A stretch of DNA of 64,000 nt from Aporhodopirellula aestuarii (GTDB lineage: Bacteria; Planctomycetota; Planctomycetia; Pirellulales; Pirellulaceae), in NCBI RefSeq assembly GCF_023701485.1, contig NZ_JAMQBK010000042.1, forward strand, positions 26,866-90,865, read 5' to 3'. Below are positions 1-9,276 of the stretch, in pieces. Numbering within the stretch: position 1 is the stretch's first letter; each line of letters starts with the position of its first letter. Under the pieces are notes generated by a model that saw only the letters and a list, made by a program, of their open reading frames with translations, did no database searches and had not been told where the DNA came from. The translations under genes were made by a program, and so were the position numbers.

Positions 1-70
1 CGGAACTCGCAAAGCCTCGGTCCGGCCTACAGTTCGCGGCAGTTTCGCCAGATGATTCCTGCAGACCTGC

Positions 71-478
71 TTAACAGTTCGTGCAAACGTCAACGCGGTT
101 GATGACTTGACGTCCAGCGGCGATGGGACGAATCGCTTCTTGAGCGAGTTGTTTGTGATAGAAGCTGCGAACGCTACCGCTCAAATGGATTTCAGCGTCG
201 TTCTCGTCAACACGTAGAAAACGGAGCTCGGCGACGGCGCTCTGTGCGAGCACTGAAACGGCGGTTTCCAAAGCGAGTGCACCAGCTGCCAGGGGCGTTT
301 CGGCGGCATCCAATCGAATGGAACGCTCATCCGATTCTAAGATCCGGGCTCGTTTGTTGGCTGATGCCTGAGCGATCCCTTCGACGTCGGACAATTTTTT
401 GGCGGGCGAGGTGGCGGGAGGGGAGTTGGCGGGAGCCCCAGTAAAACTTGAGGGGGCCAGGGGAGCGAAAGTCGACAT
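71..478 (-). CDS. BON-domain protein
   Basis: The protein has 135 residues. The N-terminal half is Ala/Pro/Ser-rich and probably flexible. The last ~50 residues (about 81-131) resemble a BON domain: a beta strand (ELRFLRV), an acidic turn, the typical 'IHLSGSV' strand, a helix, and a closing 'INRVDV' strand. BON domains in other bacteria bind membranes or proteins in the envelope, but I see no clear signal peptide here, so location is open. I chose the ATG at 478 (protein start MSTFAPL) because an AAGGA ribosome site lies ~11 nt upstream; the open frame extends to 556 without a better start. It is divergent from the GGDEF gene. The function beyond the domain is unknown. Confidence 0.65.
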   Translation of the reverse strand: MSTFAPLAPSSFTGAPANSPPATSPAKKLSDVEGIAQASANKRARILESDERSIRLDAAETPLAAGALALETAVSVLAQSAVAELRFLRVDENDAEIHLSGSVRSFYHKQLAQEAIRPIAAGRQVINRVDVCTNC

Positions 479-734
479 AAAAACCCAATCCTTGCGGGAA
501 CGTAGACCAGTAACGTGGTTCACACAAGTATTTGAGATAAACCAGCATTTGACCATGTCAAAATGTGCTTATTTTCGGGAGTTAAGCAAAAGAGGCGGTA
601 AAACAGGAGGAATGGGTGCAATGGGTATCGTCCCTTGGTGGCTTCTCGCTTTCTTTTTGACTGCCTCCTAATGCGAGCTATACATCAACTGGATATTGGT
701 ACAAAGCGAGCATTGCATAGGCAGGGCAGAATTA

Positions 735-2585
735 GTGTTACTCGACATCATTATTGCGGGCAGTTGCGGCGGTGCAGGGATTTGTTGCGGCTGGGTCATG
801 CACGCCTTGCATCGAGCGGGTGGACCCTCTCCAGGGATGCCCCAGAACGTCACCGTACCCGCGGACGATCAGTCGCCGCGGGATCTCGACTCTGCGGCCG
901 GTCGAAGGAATAGCACCGATAATCCGTCCAGGGTATCAATCCGAGAGAAGGCCCCGGATTCGCTCACGCCTGAAAAGGTCGCCACGGTAGCCGACCGCAT
1001 CCGCGCCTTCGCCGCGATCGTTGCCGCCAACGTGGACGAGCACCAAACCAAAGTGGATGCCGTCAACGGCGTGCTCCACGCGAGCGATTTATCGGGAGCT
1101 CCACCAGAAATTATTGATGCGGTCGAGCAACTTTTGGCGGCGAATGAAACGATGCGCAGCCAGCTCGAAGATGCCCAGGAACGATTGCGTGAGCAGACGA
1201 AGCAATTGCAATCCGCCGAACAGCGTGCCGAGACCGACGCACTCACGCAGCTCTCCAACCGTGGTGCATTTGACAAGCGTTTGGATTACGAATTCTCCAA
1301 GGGGTACTCCGGTGCCGGAGTGCTGGCGATCCTCGATATCGATTTCTTTAAGCGGTTTAACGACGAGCACGGGCACCGGATTGGTGACGAAGTCCTGAGG
1401 AGCGTCGCGAGCATGTTGGAGGCCAGGCTGCAGCCTTATGGCTTGGTCGCGCGGTTTGGTGGCGAAGAGTTCTGTGCGTTGATCGACGAGTCGGACTACG
1501 AAGAAGCGATCGATCTGATCGAAAAAACGCGGCACGCGGTGAGTAACCGTGAAATCCGCTTTGAAGGAAAACGTCTTAAAGTCACGATGAGCGTTGGAAT
1601 CGGCAAACTCCAACCCCAGCAGTCTTCCGACGAATGGTTGCAACGTGTCGACGACGCGCTCTATCGGTCCAAGGAAGCCGGACGCAACTGTGCACACTAC
1701 ATCGAGGCGGAGCGTTTCATCCGTGTCAACGAGAAGGTTGAGGCGGATGCCGGACCAGCGGCTCCGGTCGCGGCGGCCTTGGTGAGCAATCCGTCGAAAC
1801 TCCCCTCGGCGGATCCCAACCCGATCGAATCGGCAATCGGGGAAAACGATCCGGTCGTTTCGTCGATCGCGTCGGACGCGTTGGCGGTCAGCGAGAGCGT
1901 TGAAGAAGCGGTCCAGCCGAAGGGCGTCGATCATGCGGCTGAGGTGGAGGCCGTGCAACTCGCGAAATTGTCCGCCACATTGCGAGCCGATGGAGACTCC
2001 GAACCTCCGCGAGGACTCGCCTACCTGCCCGACCGAGAAACGATGATCGACGGGATCGCCGAGACGTTGGCCGTTTCACCCGCTGGAGGACGCTCGAATC
2101 TTTTGATGGCAGTGACACTTTCGGGGCAACCGGGAGCGGCGACCATGCGTTCGCTGTTACAACTCGTTCGTGCGGCGATGCGGAGTCAGGACCGGATCGG
2201 TTGTTTAAACCACTCAACGTTGCTGGTGTCGTTGCCCGACTGTCAGGAAAGCGAGTCGCTGCATCGTGCCGAGCAAATCTGCGGTGCGGCCGCGTCGGTC
2301 GGACTGAGCCTCGCGTCGGCGGATAAATCGGACCTCGGAGAACGGCTTTCGATCGGGATCTTGGGTTTGCAAATGAACGACGAAAATGCGGAGGCGGGAA
2401 ATCCTAGCCGCCCATCGCTGCCGAGCCCCGTCATGATCGATCGCGCGATTTCACAGGTGCAAGCCGTTGCGATGTTGGGCGGTCGAGTCACCGGGAGCGG
2501 CCTGCAAGCCAAATTGCCGATCCTCGCTCGGACGTGTTCGTTGGAGAATCTGGTGCGGGAATTGAGCGTCGGCAGCGAGGCCTGA
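735..2585 (+). CDS. Tandem GGDEF protein: active diguanylate cyclase domain plus degenerate second domain
   Basis: This is a probable diguanylate cyclase making c-di-GMP. A short hydrophobic stretch at residues 2-22 may be a membrane anchor. A coiled-coil-like helix (residues ~125-165) leads into 'TDALTQLSNRGAFD' and a GGDEF domain with the catalytic GGEEF at residues 242-246 and the metal-site segment 'ILDIDFFKRFND'. The inhibitory RxxD I-site expected just before GGEEF is absent (QPYG there), so product inhibition may be missing. After an acidic linker, the C-terminal ~180 residues repeat the fold in eroded form: 'DRIGCLNHSTLLVSLPD' sits where a GGDEF loop would be. The GTG at 735 is preferred because the hydrophobic segment starts there; a TTG at 696 is in frame and possible. 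Confidence 0.85.
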   Translation: MLLDIIIAGSCGGAGICCGWVMHALHRAGGPSPGMPQNVTVPADDQSPRDLDSAAGRRNSTDNPSRVSIREKAPDSLTPEKVATVADRIRAFAAIVAANVDEHQTKVDAVNGVLHASDLSGAPPEIIDAVEQLLAANETMRSQLEDAQERLREQTKQLQSAEQRAETDALTQLSNRGAFDKRLDYEFSKGYSGAGVLAILDIDFFKRFNDEHGHRIGDEVLRSVASMLEARLQPYGLVARFGGEEFCALIDESDYEEAIDLIEKTRHAVSNREIRFEGKRLKVTMSVGIGKLQPQQSSDEWLQRVDDALYRSKEAGRNCAHYIEAERFIRVNEKVEADAGPAAPVAAALVSNPSKLPSADPNPIESAIGENDPVVSSIASDALAVSESVEEAVQPKGVDHAAEVEAVQLAKLSATLRADGDSEPPRGLAYLPDRETMIDGIAETLAVSPAGGRSNLLMAVTLSGQPGAATMRSLLQLVRAAMRSQDRIGCLNHSTLLVSLPDCQESESLHRAEQICGAAASVGLSLASADKSDLGERLSIGILGLQMNDENAEAGNPSRPSLPSPVMIDRAISQVQAVAMLGGRVTGSGLQAKLPILARTCSLENLVRELSVGSEA

Positions 2586-2846
2586 ACGCGCGTCGGGAAA
2601 TCAATGTGATTGCGTCGCAAAATGAGAAAATACCGCTGGTCGCAAATTGAGATGACGGGTATTCTGTTGTCGTTGGTGGGTCTCACCAGCCATGGCCTTT
2701 CTTCTCCCGCGTAATTTCGCCGCATCCGAAGGCGCAACCTCTGATGTTCCCGCCGTGGGCATCATGTTCACGCCGTGGGCACCGCAGCCGGGCAAGATTT
2801 TGGTTTCCATGCTTCTGCTTTGATTCCTGAATGGCTTGCATTGACG

Positions 2847-3275
2847 ATGATGGTATGCCGGGGCGTACGCGGTGCGACGACAGTCGACACTGACGATCGA
2901 GACGAAATCTTGAAGGCAACGACTCAGTTGCTGGCGCTGATGATTCGGCGTAACGAAATTCAAACCGTCGACGTCGCGAGTGCGATTTTTACGGTAACCA
3001 AGGATCTGCAGAGCGAATTCCCGGCCCTCGCCGCTCGCCAGCTCGGATGGCTGGAGGTCCCGTTGTTGTGTAGTTACGAGGTTTCCGTCGAGCGATCGCT
3101 GCCACGCTGCATCCGGATTCTGCTGCACTGGAATACTGATCGGGCGCAGTCAGAGATTCATCACGTCTATATCCGCGACGCGGTAAAACTTCGTCCCGAT
3201 TTGAATGTGCTGCCCTCGGTCGATTTCGAGGAACTCGAACAGTGGATTCAAGAACACTTGCGAGACGACTGTTGA
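2847..3275 (+). CDS. aroH: Chorismate mutase, AroH (trimeric) type
   Basis: Converts chorismate to prephenate, the branch step to phenylalanine and tyrosine, in the cytoplasm. The 142-residue protein matches the small monofunctional AroH family of Bacillus type over its whole length. The N-terminal 'RGVRGATT' supplies the substrate-binding arginines. 'CSYEVSV' holds the conserved Cys and Glu, 'CIRILL' the catalytic arginine, and 'HHVYIRDAV' the conserved tyrosine, followed by the typical 'LRPDL'. The ATG pair at 2847/2850 aligns with the known MM start; no strong ribosome site is visible. The next frame begins inside its 3' end, suggesting coupled translation with the unknown protein downstream. 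Confidence 0.92.
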   Translation: MMVCRGVRGATTVDTDDRDEILKATTQLLALMIRRNEIQTVDVASAIFTVTKDLQSEFPALAARQLGWLEVPLLCSYEVSVERSLPRCIRILLHWNTDRAQSEIHHVYIRDAVKLRPDLNVLPSVDFEELEQWIQEHLRDDC

Positions 3276-4399
3276 AACTTCACTGGATCGCGTCGACATC
3301 GTTAAGTCTCGTGCGTGCGGTGCAGTCGTGCGCCGCACCCAATTTCCACGCGCACGCCGCGACCGCGGGCGGACGGAAGTCAGTGGGCGGTTTCGCGTTA
3401 AAAGATGCTCAGGCGACGTCGCAATTCATCAGCGAAGCCGAACGTTTGAGCGAGCGTTTGATCTCGGCAGCCGTTTCCGAACGGATGTTTTGGGATCATC
3501 TCAGCGACGAATTGGTTTCCGCCGGAAACGACGCCCCGATCACACCGCAAGCCTGTGAGGTCGCGTTGCTGCGGTCAGGGCATTCGCAATTGCAATCGGA
3601 CCAAACGGCGGCTGCGATTCATCGTTCGATCGACAATTGCCGCCGCATGTTGGCTGCCGATTCGCCACGGTTCGCCGATCAATTGCGTTTGCGGTATGCG
3701 CCCCTGAAGCAAGCGTATGAGGCGTACGGTCCAGGGATGGTGCGTTCGATCGGAAAACGCATTTGGAACGGTGCCCCGCCTAAAAATTGGTGGCCCAATC
3801 GCGTCACCGTCCACGCGGTGCAGCCGCTGCGAACCGGGGCGGCGGGACGGAGCAGTTATCAATGCTGCGTTTGGATCGAAGCGGTCCTGACTGACATTTC
3901 GCCGAGCGTTCCGGAGTGGCTGCGACTGGTCTATCAGATAACACAAATCGCGATCGACTCGCACACTCGCACGCACGCATCTACCGGAGTTGCGGGCCCG
4001 AACGCTCCGCAGGGTCTCGGTGCCGCGAAGCCGGGCGGCGGTAGTAGCGTTTCGAGTGCCGCGGACACAACGGTCGATTTTGAGAGTAAACCGAATTTAG
4101 AACTGCCGTGGTCGATCGGCTGTATTCCCTTGGTGCTCAGCCAAGCGGCCGATATCGGTTTGTTGGCCGGTGATCGTTTGCCGATTGCCGAGGCACTCGA
4201 TCTTTGGTGGTCGTCGGAGGAGTCGTCGTCGCTCGATTCGGCGTCGAGTGATTGGGCAGTGGGGAAAGGATTCGACGAAACCGCTGAAACGCTGGAACGA
4301 TGGTGGATCGAGTTCGGCAGTGAATCCAAGGCGTTTCCGATCGCGTTGAAACAACTCGCAAAGATGTTTGCAGAACCAGCAGAAAGGAAGGGGCACTGA
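3242..4399 (+). CDS. Unknown protein between aroH and the sigma54 activator
   Basis: I do not recognise a family for this 385-residue protein. It has no signal peptide or membrane segment. Features are a central Trp/Pro-rich patch (NGAPPKNWWPNR), a Gly/Ser/Ala low-complexity linker near residues 245-280, and an acidic, Trp-containing C-terminal part (LDLWWSSEES, LERWWIEFGS). The GTG at 3242 overlaps the end of aroH by 34 nt; an in-frame TTG at 3272 overlapping the aroH stop is an alternative start. Its stop codon overlaps the ATG of the FHA activator (TGATG). The tight coupling suggests the product works with, or is co-regulated with, the downstream regulator, but that is inference. Frame and length are well supported; function is unknown. 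Confidence 0.75.
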   Translation: MDSRTLARRLLKLHWIASTSLSLVRAVQSCAAPNFHAHAATAGGRKSVGGFALKDAQATSQFISEAERLSERLISAAVSERMFWDHLSDELVSAGNDAPITPQACEVALLRSGHSQLQSDQTAAAIHRSIDNCRRMLAADSPRFADQLRLRYAPLKQAYEAYGPGMVRSIGKRIWNGAPPKNWWPNRVTVHAVQPLRTGAAGRSSYQCCVWIEAVLTDISPSVPEWLRLVYQITQIAIDSHTRTHASTGVAGPNAPQGLGAAKPGGGSSVSSAADTTVDFESKPNLELPWSIGCIPLVLSQAADIGLLAGDRLPIAEALDLWWSSEESSSLDSASSDWAVGKGFDETAETLERWWIEFGSESKAFPIALKQLAKMFAEPAERKGH

Positions 4400-6210
4400 T
4401 GGCTGCTTACCTTGCCGTACAGACGGGGCAGGAAAAAGGGATCCAGTATCCGCTCGATCCCGATCGACCGATGCACATCGGGCGGGCGATCGGATGCGAT
4501 ATCATGCTGTCGGATCCGAACAGCAGCCGGTTCCACGCGGTCGTTTATTACGAAGATCACGCGTGGCATCTGCGTGATACCAATAGCCGCAACGGCACGC
4601 TCGTCAACGGGCAGCGTGTTGATGACGCGCGTCTGATTGATCAGACCAAGATCGTTATCGGAAAAACGACGCTGCAATTGGTCACGACCGCGGAAGATCC
4701 GATGGGCGCCGATGCGTTGCAGCAAACGCTCTACCACGACATCGATCATTGGAAGGCTCGTGATTCGGACGTGGTTCGGGAGTCGGGCCAGTTGGTGTCT
4801 CAGCCCGAACATCTGCTCGATCTCTACCAACTCAGCCTTTCGCTCTTGAATGGTCAGAAGCCGAGCGAGGTGGTCGACACGACGTTGGAGTTGTTGCTCG
4901 ATCGAACAGGGTCACAAACCATTTCATTGGCGGTCGATGCGGGCGATGGGCGTTGGAAAATCCGGAGACAGTTCCCGCAAAAGAGCACACCGGTGAAATT
5001 CGACCGGGCTCAATTAAAACGCGTCGCCAAAGGTGGCGAGGTTTATCTCAGCGAACACCCCGGGACGGTCGAGAACGGCGGCATTCCGACTCACTGCCTG
5101 ATCGTGCCGATCGTCGAAGATAGCAAGTCGCTGGGCGTTCTGATCTTTCACCGTCAGACCGATGCCTACACCGACACGTTGGTGGATCTGGCCGTGGGGG
5201 CGGCGGGGTTGCTCGCGATGGGTTTGACCCAATCGACGTTGACCGAAAATCTCAAGGTGGAAAACCAACGCATCGCCGATCGCAATGCCGACCAGGGAGA
5301 GTTGATCGGTGATAGCAAAGCGATGCGGAAACTCAAAGAGCGTATCTCGCGTGTCGGACGGGCCAGCGGTTCGGTGTTGATTCGTGGCGAGAGCGGATCG
5401 GGTAAAGAGCTGGTGGCCCGTGCGGTCCATCGGTCGAGCAATCGGAACGACCGGCCGATGTTGACGGTCAACTGCGCAGCGATCCCGCGAGACCTGCTCG
5501 AGAGTCAATTGTTCGGACACAAGCGAGGTTCGTTTACCGGAGCGGACAGCGATCACACCGGTCTGTTCGAGCAGGCCGACCAAGGGACATTGTTCCTCGA
5601 CGAGATCGGGGAAATGACGTTGGAAGGCCAAGCAAAATTGCTGCGGATCCTCGAAGGGCACCCGTTCCTGCCTGTCGGGGCGAGCAAACAGGTGAGGGTG
5701 GACGTGCGAGTGATCGCGGCGACGAATCGCGACCTCACCGAATTCGTTCGTGATGGCCGCTTCCGTGAAGACCTGTATTATCGGCTCAGCGTTTTTGAGT
5801 TGCCGGTGCCGCCGCTGCGAGATCGTGGCGAGGACTTGAATATCCTGATCGATCACTTTCTCGTTCACTTTTTAAAACAACACGGCCGGCCTCAGTTGTC
5901 GTTATCGGAGGATGCCCGCGAACGGCTGTTGACGTATCCGTGGCCCGGCAACGTTCGGCAGTTGCGCAACGTGATCGACAGCGCGGTTGTGATGGCGGAT
6001 GAACCGGAGATCGTTGCCGACGACTTGGGGCTTCGCGACGCGGGGTTGTCGAACATCGACACGCTGCGGATCGACGTCTGGGAGCGACGGCTGATCGAGA
6101 AGGCACTGAGCCGGACCAGCGGCGGTGTTCCCGAAGCGGCCAAATTGCTCGGTATCAGTCGGGCGACTGCCTATCGAAAGATCACCGAATACGACATCGA
6201 CCGGACGTGA
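4399..6210 (+). CDS. FHA-GAF-sigma54 interaction-HTH transcriptional activator
   Basis: A sigma54-dependent enhancer-binding protein with a phosphothreonine sensor. An FHA domain (residues ~5-98) keeps the peptide-binding residues: GR at 28-29, SSRFH at 42-46 and NSRNG at 62-66. A GAF-like domain follows (~140-285). The AAA+ core (~303-530) has Walker A GESGSGKE at 330-337 and Walker B 'TLFLDE' at 397-402. The sigma54-contacting loop reads GSFTGA (377-382) rather than GAFTGA. A Fis-type helix-turn-helix ends the protein ('PEAAKLLGISRATAYRK'). FHA input implies a Ser/Thr kinase partner, which is not in this window. It is translationally coupled on both sides. Its targets cannot be read from the sequence; I did not identify a -24/-12 promoter in front of the neighbours. 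Confidence 0.93.
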   Translation: MAAYLAVQTGQEKGIQYPLDPDRPMHIGRAIGCDIMLSDPNSSRFHAVVYYEDHAWHLRDTNSRNGTLVNGQRVDDARLIDQTKIVIGKTTLQLVTTAEDPMGADALQQTLYHDIDHWKARDSDVVRESGQLVSQPEHLLDLYQLSLSLLNGQKPSEVVDTTLELLLDRTGSQTISLAVDAGDGRWKIRRQFPQKSTPVKFDRAQLKRVAKGGEVYLSEHPGTVENGGIPTHCLIVPIVEDSKSLGVLIFHRQTDAYTDTLVDLAVGAAGLLAMGLTQSTLTENLKVENQRIADRNADQGELIGDSKAMRKLKERISRVGRASGSVLIRGESGSGKELVARAVHRSSNRNDRPMLTVNCAAIPRDLLESQLFGHKRGSFTGADSDHTGLFEQADQGTLFLDEIGEMTLEGQAKLLRILEGHPFLPVGASKQVRVDVRVIAATNRDLTEFVRDGRFREDLYYRLSVFELPVPPLRDRGEDLNILIDHFLVHFLKQHGRPQLSLSEDARERLLTYPWPGNVRQLRNVIDSAVVMADEPEIVADDLGLRDAGLSNIDTLRIDVWERRLIEKALSRTSGGVPEAAKLLGISRATAYRKITEYDIDRT

Positions 6211-7580
6211 GCGATTCCCAGGCGAACCGGGATCGTCCGCTCGCGATTTTGTCCGCACCGGGCTCACGCGGTGACGTCAATCCGATGGTCGCCATCGCCC
6301 GCGAACTCGATCGCCGTGGCTTTGAATGTCACGTCAGCGTGGCGGAGCCCTACGCCGGTTTGGTGGAAGCCTTCGGTCTGCACGCCCACGTCTTGATCGA
6401 CAGTGAGTCGTTTCACCAGGTTGTTTCGCAATCTCGATTCTGGCGGCCTTGGACGGGAGCCCGTCGTGTGCTGACCGAGGTGGCGGAGAGGTTTTTTCAT
6501 CCGCATCTTAAAATCATCGATCAGCTTTACCGACCCGGCCGCAGCGTCTTGGTCGCCCATCCGTTGGATTTTGCTTCGCGGGTCTTTCGTGAAACGACAC
6601 CGGGATGTCGGTTGTCGAGCGTGCATCTCGCACCGGCGATGCTCCGCCATGTCGAGACGCCGCCCCGATTGTTGCCTGAACACGGTTTGGGTCGGGCGAT
6701 GTTGCCCAAGGGATGGTCGCGTTGGAATCGCTTGACGTATTTCCTTGCCGATCATGTTTTTTTGGATCGCGCGATCGGAGCACCGCTCAACGCGGAACGC
6801 CGGCGCCGCGCTGGACTGCGTCCACAGCGACGCATCATGGAACGGTGGTGGTGTTCGCCGGATCAGGTGCTCGGCCTGTATCCGTCGTGGTATGCGCCCG
6901 AGATCTACGAAAAATACTCGTCCGGTGATGGGCTCGCGGCGCCGTTGGAGTGCCTCGGCTTTCCGCTCGATGACGGGATCGTCGACCGCGGTAGTTCCGA
7001 CGCCGATGTTTCAGAGGATCGAGTCGCGGGTAAGCACGATGGCGGGGGATCGTCGTTGCAAGGTGAGGAGTTGCCGGCGGGGCGGCCGTTGCTGGTAACG
7101 ACCGGTTCGGCACATCACGGCGACGAGTCGTTCGTCAGCCGCGTGGCTGAAATATGTGAATTGCGGAGCGTTCCGGTGGTTTGGTGTTGCCCCTCGAATC
7201 CCGGTGGTATCGTGTATCGAAACGTCCGCTGCGTCGGATACGTGCCGTTGGGTGAGTGGCTGCCGCGGTGTCGTGGCATTATTCATCATGGTGGCATCGG
7301 GACGACGAGCCGTGCGATCGATGCAAAAGTTCCTCAGATCGTTCGTCCGATGGCCTTTGACCAGTTTGACAACGCGGAGCGAGTTGAGCGTTTCGGGTTG
7401 GGGGTTTGGCTGAGACGCGATCGCGATCTCACGCCGGCGATTGCGAAGTTGATCTCGATGAGTGAGTCTCCGTTGAACGTGCCCGATGATGTCCCTCGCG
7501 GCTCGTCAGTTTCAGCGGCCCAACGGGCTGCGAAACGGATCGCGAGCTTGCTAGATCACGAACCATTCGCTGCAGACTGA
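6207..7580 (+). CDS. GT1-type glycosyltransferase (MGT / sterol-glucosyltransferase-like)
   Basis: A predicted GT-B fold UDP/NDP-sugar glycosyltransferase of 457 residues. The N-terminal acceptor domain starts with 'LAILSAPGSRGDVNPMVA', typical of the GT1 family that modifies lipids or natural products. The C-terminal donor domain has 'VRCVGYVPLGEWLPRC' and the conserved 'IIHHGGIGTTSRAI' plus 'QIVRPMAFDQFDNAERV', which bind the nucleotide-sugar. The donor domain carries a low-complexity insert near residues 255-285. The GTG start (6207) overlaps the activator stop in a GTGA arrangement, so it is the last gene of the coupled run. The acceptor is unknown; hopanoid, sterol or other lipid glycosylation is only a family-based guess. 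Confidence 0.85.
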   Translation: MSDSQANRDRPLAILSAPGSRGDVNPMVAIARELDRRGFECHVSVAEPYAGLVEAFGLHAHVLIDSESFHQVVSQSRFWRPWTGARRVLTEVAERFFHPHLKIIDQLYRPGRSVLVAHPLDFASRVFRETTPGCRLSSVHLAPAMLRHVETPPRLLPEHGLGRAMLPKGWSRWNRLTYFLADHVFLDRAIGAPLNAERRRRAGLRPQRRIMERWWCSPDQVLGLYPSWYAPEIYEKYSSGDGLAAPLECLGFPLDDGIVDRGSSDADVSEDRVAGKHDGGGSSLQGEELPAGRPLLVTTGSAHHGDESFVSRVAEICELRSVPVVWCCPSNPGGIVYRNVRCVGYVPLGEWLPRCRGIIHHGGIGTTSRAIDAKVPQIVRPMAFDQFDNAERVERFGLGVWLRRDRDLTPAIAKLISMSESPLNVPDDVPRGSSVSAAQRAAKRIASLLDHEPFAAD

Positions 7581-7802
7581 ACGGTTAGCGGATTCTGGGG
7601 GGGAAGCAGGTTGAGCGGTCTGCAGCGATGCAAGAATAGGCACCCTTGAGATCGCGGCGTTTTTCAGTTTGTGCACCAGTGATCATTCATCTCGATTCTG
7701 CGGTGATGGTAACTGATGGGACACAGTGACGCGCTTACCGGTTGTTAGGTTGCCGTCGTGAAGCGGCCTTCAAAATCACCCCGAGTTGCGTTCCTAATGC
7801 CG

Positions 7803-7830
7803 TTGTCAAATTTAGATCGCTGTGTAATAG
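7803..7830 (+). promoter_or_regulatory. Candidate sigma70-like promoter for nqr
   Basis: TTGTCA (7803-7808) and TAATAG (7825-7830) are separated by 16 nt in the 325-nt gap before nqrA. The -35 is good and the -10 weak. It is placed so that the downstream UUCG hairpin would lie in the mRNA leader. The rest of the gap (7581-7802) shows nothing I can assign. Confidence 0.3.
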
Positions 7831-7838
7831 TGTCGCAC

Positions 7839-7860
7839 AAAGCTCACTTCGGTGAGCTTT
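7839..7860 (+). promoter_or_regulatory. Perfect hairpin with TTCG tetraloop in the nqrA leader
   Basis: A 9-bp perfect stem, AAAGCTCAC (7839-7847) and GTGAGCTTT (7852-7860), closes a TTCG loop, 45 nt before the nqrA ATG. UUCG loops are unusually stable in RNA. No T-run follows on the plus strand, so it is more likely a leader or stability element than a terminator of the upstream glycosyltransferase. Confidence 0.6.
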
Positions 7861-7905
7861 CCCTCAATCCGACTTTGTTACATTTTTCACAAAGTGTTTG
7901 CGTTC

Positions 7906-9270
7906 ATGCCCGCTACTCAACACCGCACGGTCGTCAAAAAAGGCCTTGATCTACCCATTCTCGGTTGTCCCGAGCAGCGTGTCGAAGCCGGTCCGTTGGT
8001 TCGTACCGTGGCATTGTTGGGTGACGACTACGTCGGAATGAAGCCGACGATGCTGGTTTCCGTCGGTGATCGTGTTTCCCTCGGTCAGCCCCTCTTTGAA
8101 GACAAAAAGACACCGGGCGTAATCTATACGTCGCCCGCGTCAGGGACCATCTCGGAAGTTGTCCGCGGCGCGAAGCGGAAGTTCGAATCGATCGTCATCT
8201 CGGTCGACGGTGACGACGCGGTGGTATTCGAGAACGCACGCGAGAAAGATCCCGTCGCGATCGGTGGTGAAGCGGTCACCTCAGTGCTCGTCGAGAGCGG
8301 TCTGTGGCCATCGTTCCGCACGCGACCGTTCGGCAAAGTTCCTGTGATCGGGTCGAAGCCGAGTTCGATTTTCGTCACCGCGATTGATACCAATCCATTA
8401 GCCGCTGATCCCGCGGTCGTGGTGAGCGAACGCAAAGATCAGTTTGTGCTAGGCCTGCAGGCTCTCACCCAACTCGGTGCCGGCAACGTTTATGTTTGCA
8501 AGGCTGAGGGTGCTTCCGTTCCTGGTGAAGGAGTCTCGGGCGTGACGTTCGCCGAGTTCGCCGGCCCTCACCCGGCCGGGCTTCCTGGCACACACATTCA
8601 TTTCTTGGATCCTGTCGGTCCGACCAAGACAGTTTGGTATGTCGGTTACCAAGACGTGATCGCGATCGGTTCGCTGTTCCAATCCGGACGCCTCGATCCG
8701 CGTCGCGTGATCTCGCTGGCGGGTCCGAAGGTGAAACAGCCTCGCTTGATCGAAACTCGTGTCGGTGCTTGCATCGACGACCTGCTCGAAGGTTCTGTCG
8801 AAGAGGATTGCAAACTGCGTCCGATTTCGGGTTCCGTTTTGTATGGTCACGCCGCGACGGCACCTCACAACTATCTCGGCCGCTACCACCAGCAGGTGTC
8901 GGTGATCGAAGAAGGTGACCATCGAGAATTCTTGGGCTGGCAGATGCCGGGCTTTGACAAGTATTCAGTCACGCGGGTTTACGCATCGGCGATGAAACCT
9001 TCGCAGAAGTTTGCGTTCACGACGTCCACGGGCGGTAGCGAGCGTGCGATGGTGCCGTTGGGTACTTATGAGAAAGTGATGCCGTTGGACATCCTGCCGA
9101 CGCAGTTGCTGCGATCATTGATCGTCCGCGATACCGACTCGGCGCAGGCTCTCGGTGCGTTGGAACTTGAAGAAGAAGATCTTGCCTTGTGCACGTTCGT
9201 GTGCCCCGGCAAATACGAATATGGATCGCTGTTGCGACAAAATTTGACCACGATCGAACGTGAAGGCTAA
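7906..9270 (+). CDS. nqrA: Na+-translocating NADH:quinone reductase subunit A
   Basis: The first gene of a complete Na+-NQR operon, the respiratory pump that oxidises NADH, reduces quinone and exports Na+. NqrA is the cytoplasmic-side subunit implicated in quinone binding. The 454-residue product matches the family from '[14 protein letters not shown]' through the barrel-sandwich segment '[21 protein letters not shown]' to the C-terminal '[12 protein letters not shown]'. I chose the ATG at 7906 over the in-frame GTG at 7852, because the latter lies inside the leader hairpin and would add a non-conserved extension. nqrB starts 6 nt downstream. Confidence 0.95.
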   Translation: MPATQHRTVVKKGLDLPILGCPEQRVEAGPLVRTVALLGDDYVGMKPTMLVSVGDRVSLGQPLFEDKKTPGVIYTSPASGTISEVVRGAKRKFESIVISVDGDDAVVFENAREKDPVAIGGEAVTSVLVESGLWPSFRTRPFGKVPVIGSKPSSIFVTAIDTNPLAADPAVVVSERKDQFVLGLQALTQLGAGNVYVCKAEGASVPGEGVSGVTFAEFAGPHPAGLPGTHIHFLDPVGPTKTVWYVGYQDVIAIGSLFQSGRLDPRRVISLAGPKVKQPRLIETRVGACIDDLLEGSVEEDCKLRPISGSVLYGHAATAPHNYLGRYHQQVSVIEEGDHREFLGWQMPGFDKYSVTRVYASAMKPSQKFAFTTSTGGSERAMVPLGTYEKVMPLDILPTQLLRSLIVRDTDSAQALGALELEEEDLALCTFVCPGKYEYGSLLRQNLTTIEREG

Positions 9271-9276
9271 ATCAAT

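Noticed and set aside
7852-7905. GTG at 7852 as the nqrA start
   Set aside because: It lies inside the leader hairpin and adds residues not found in NqrA; the ATG at 7906 matches the family N-terminus.
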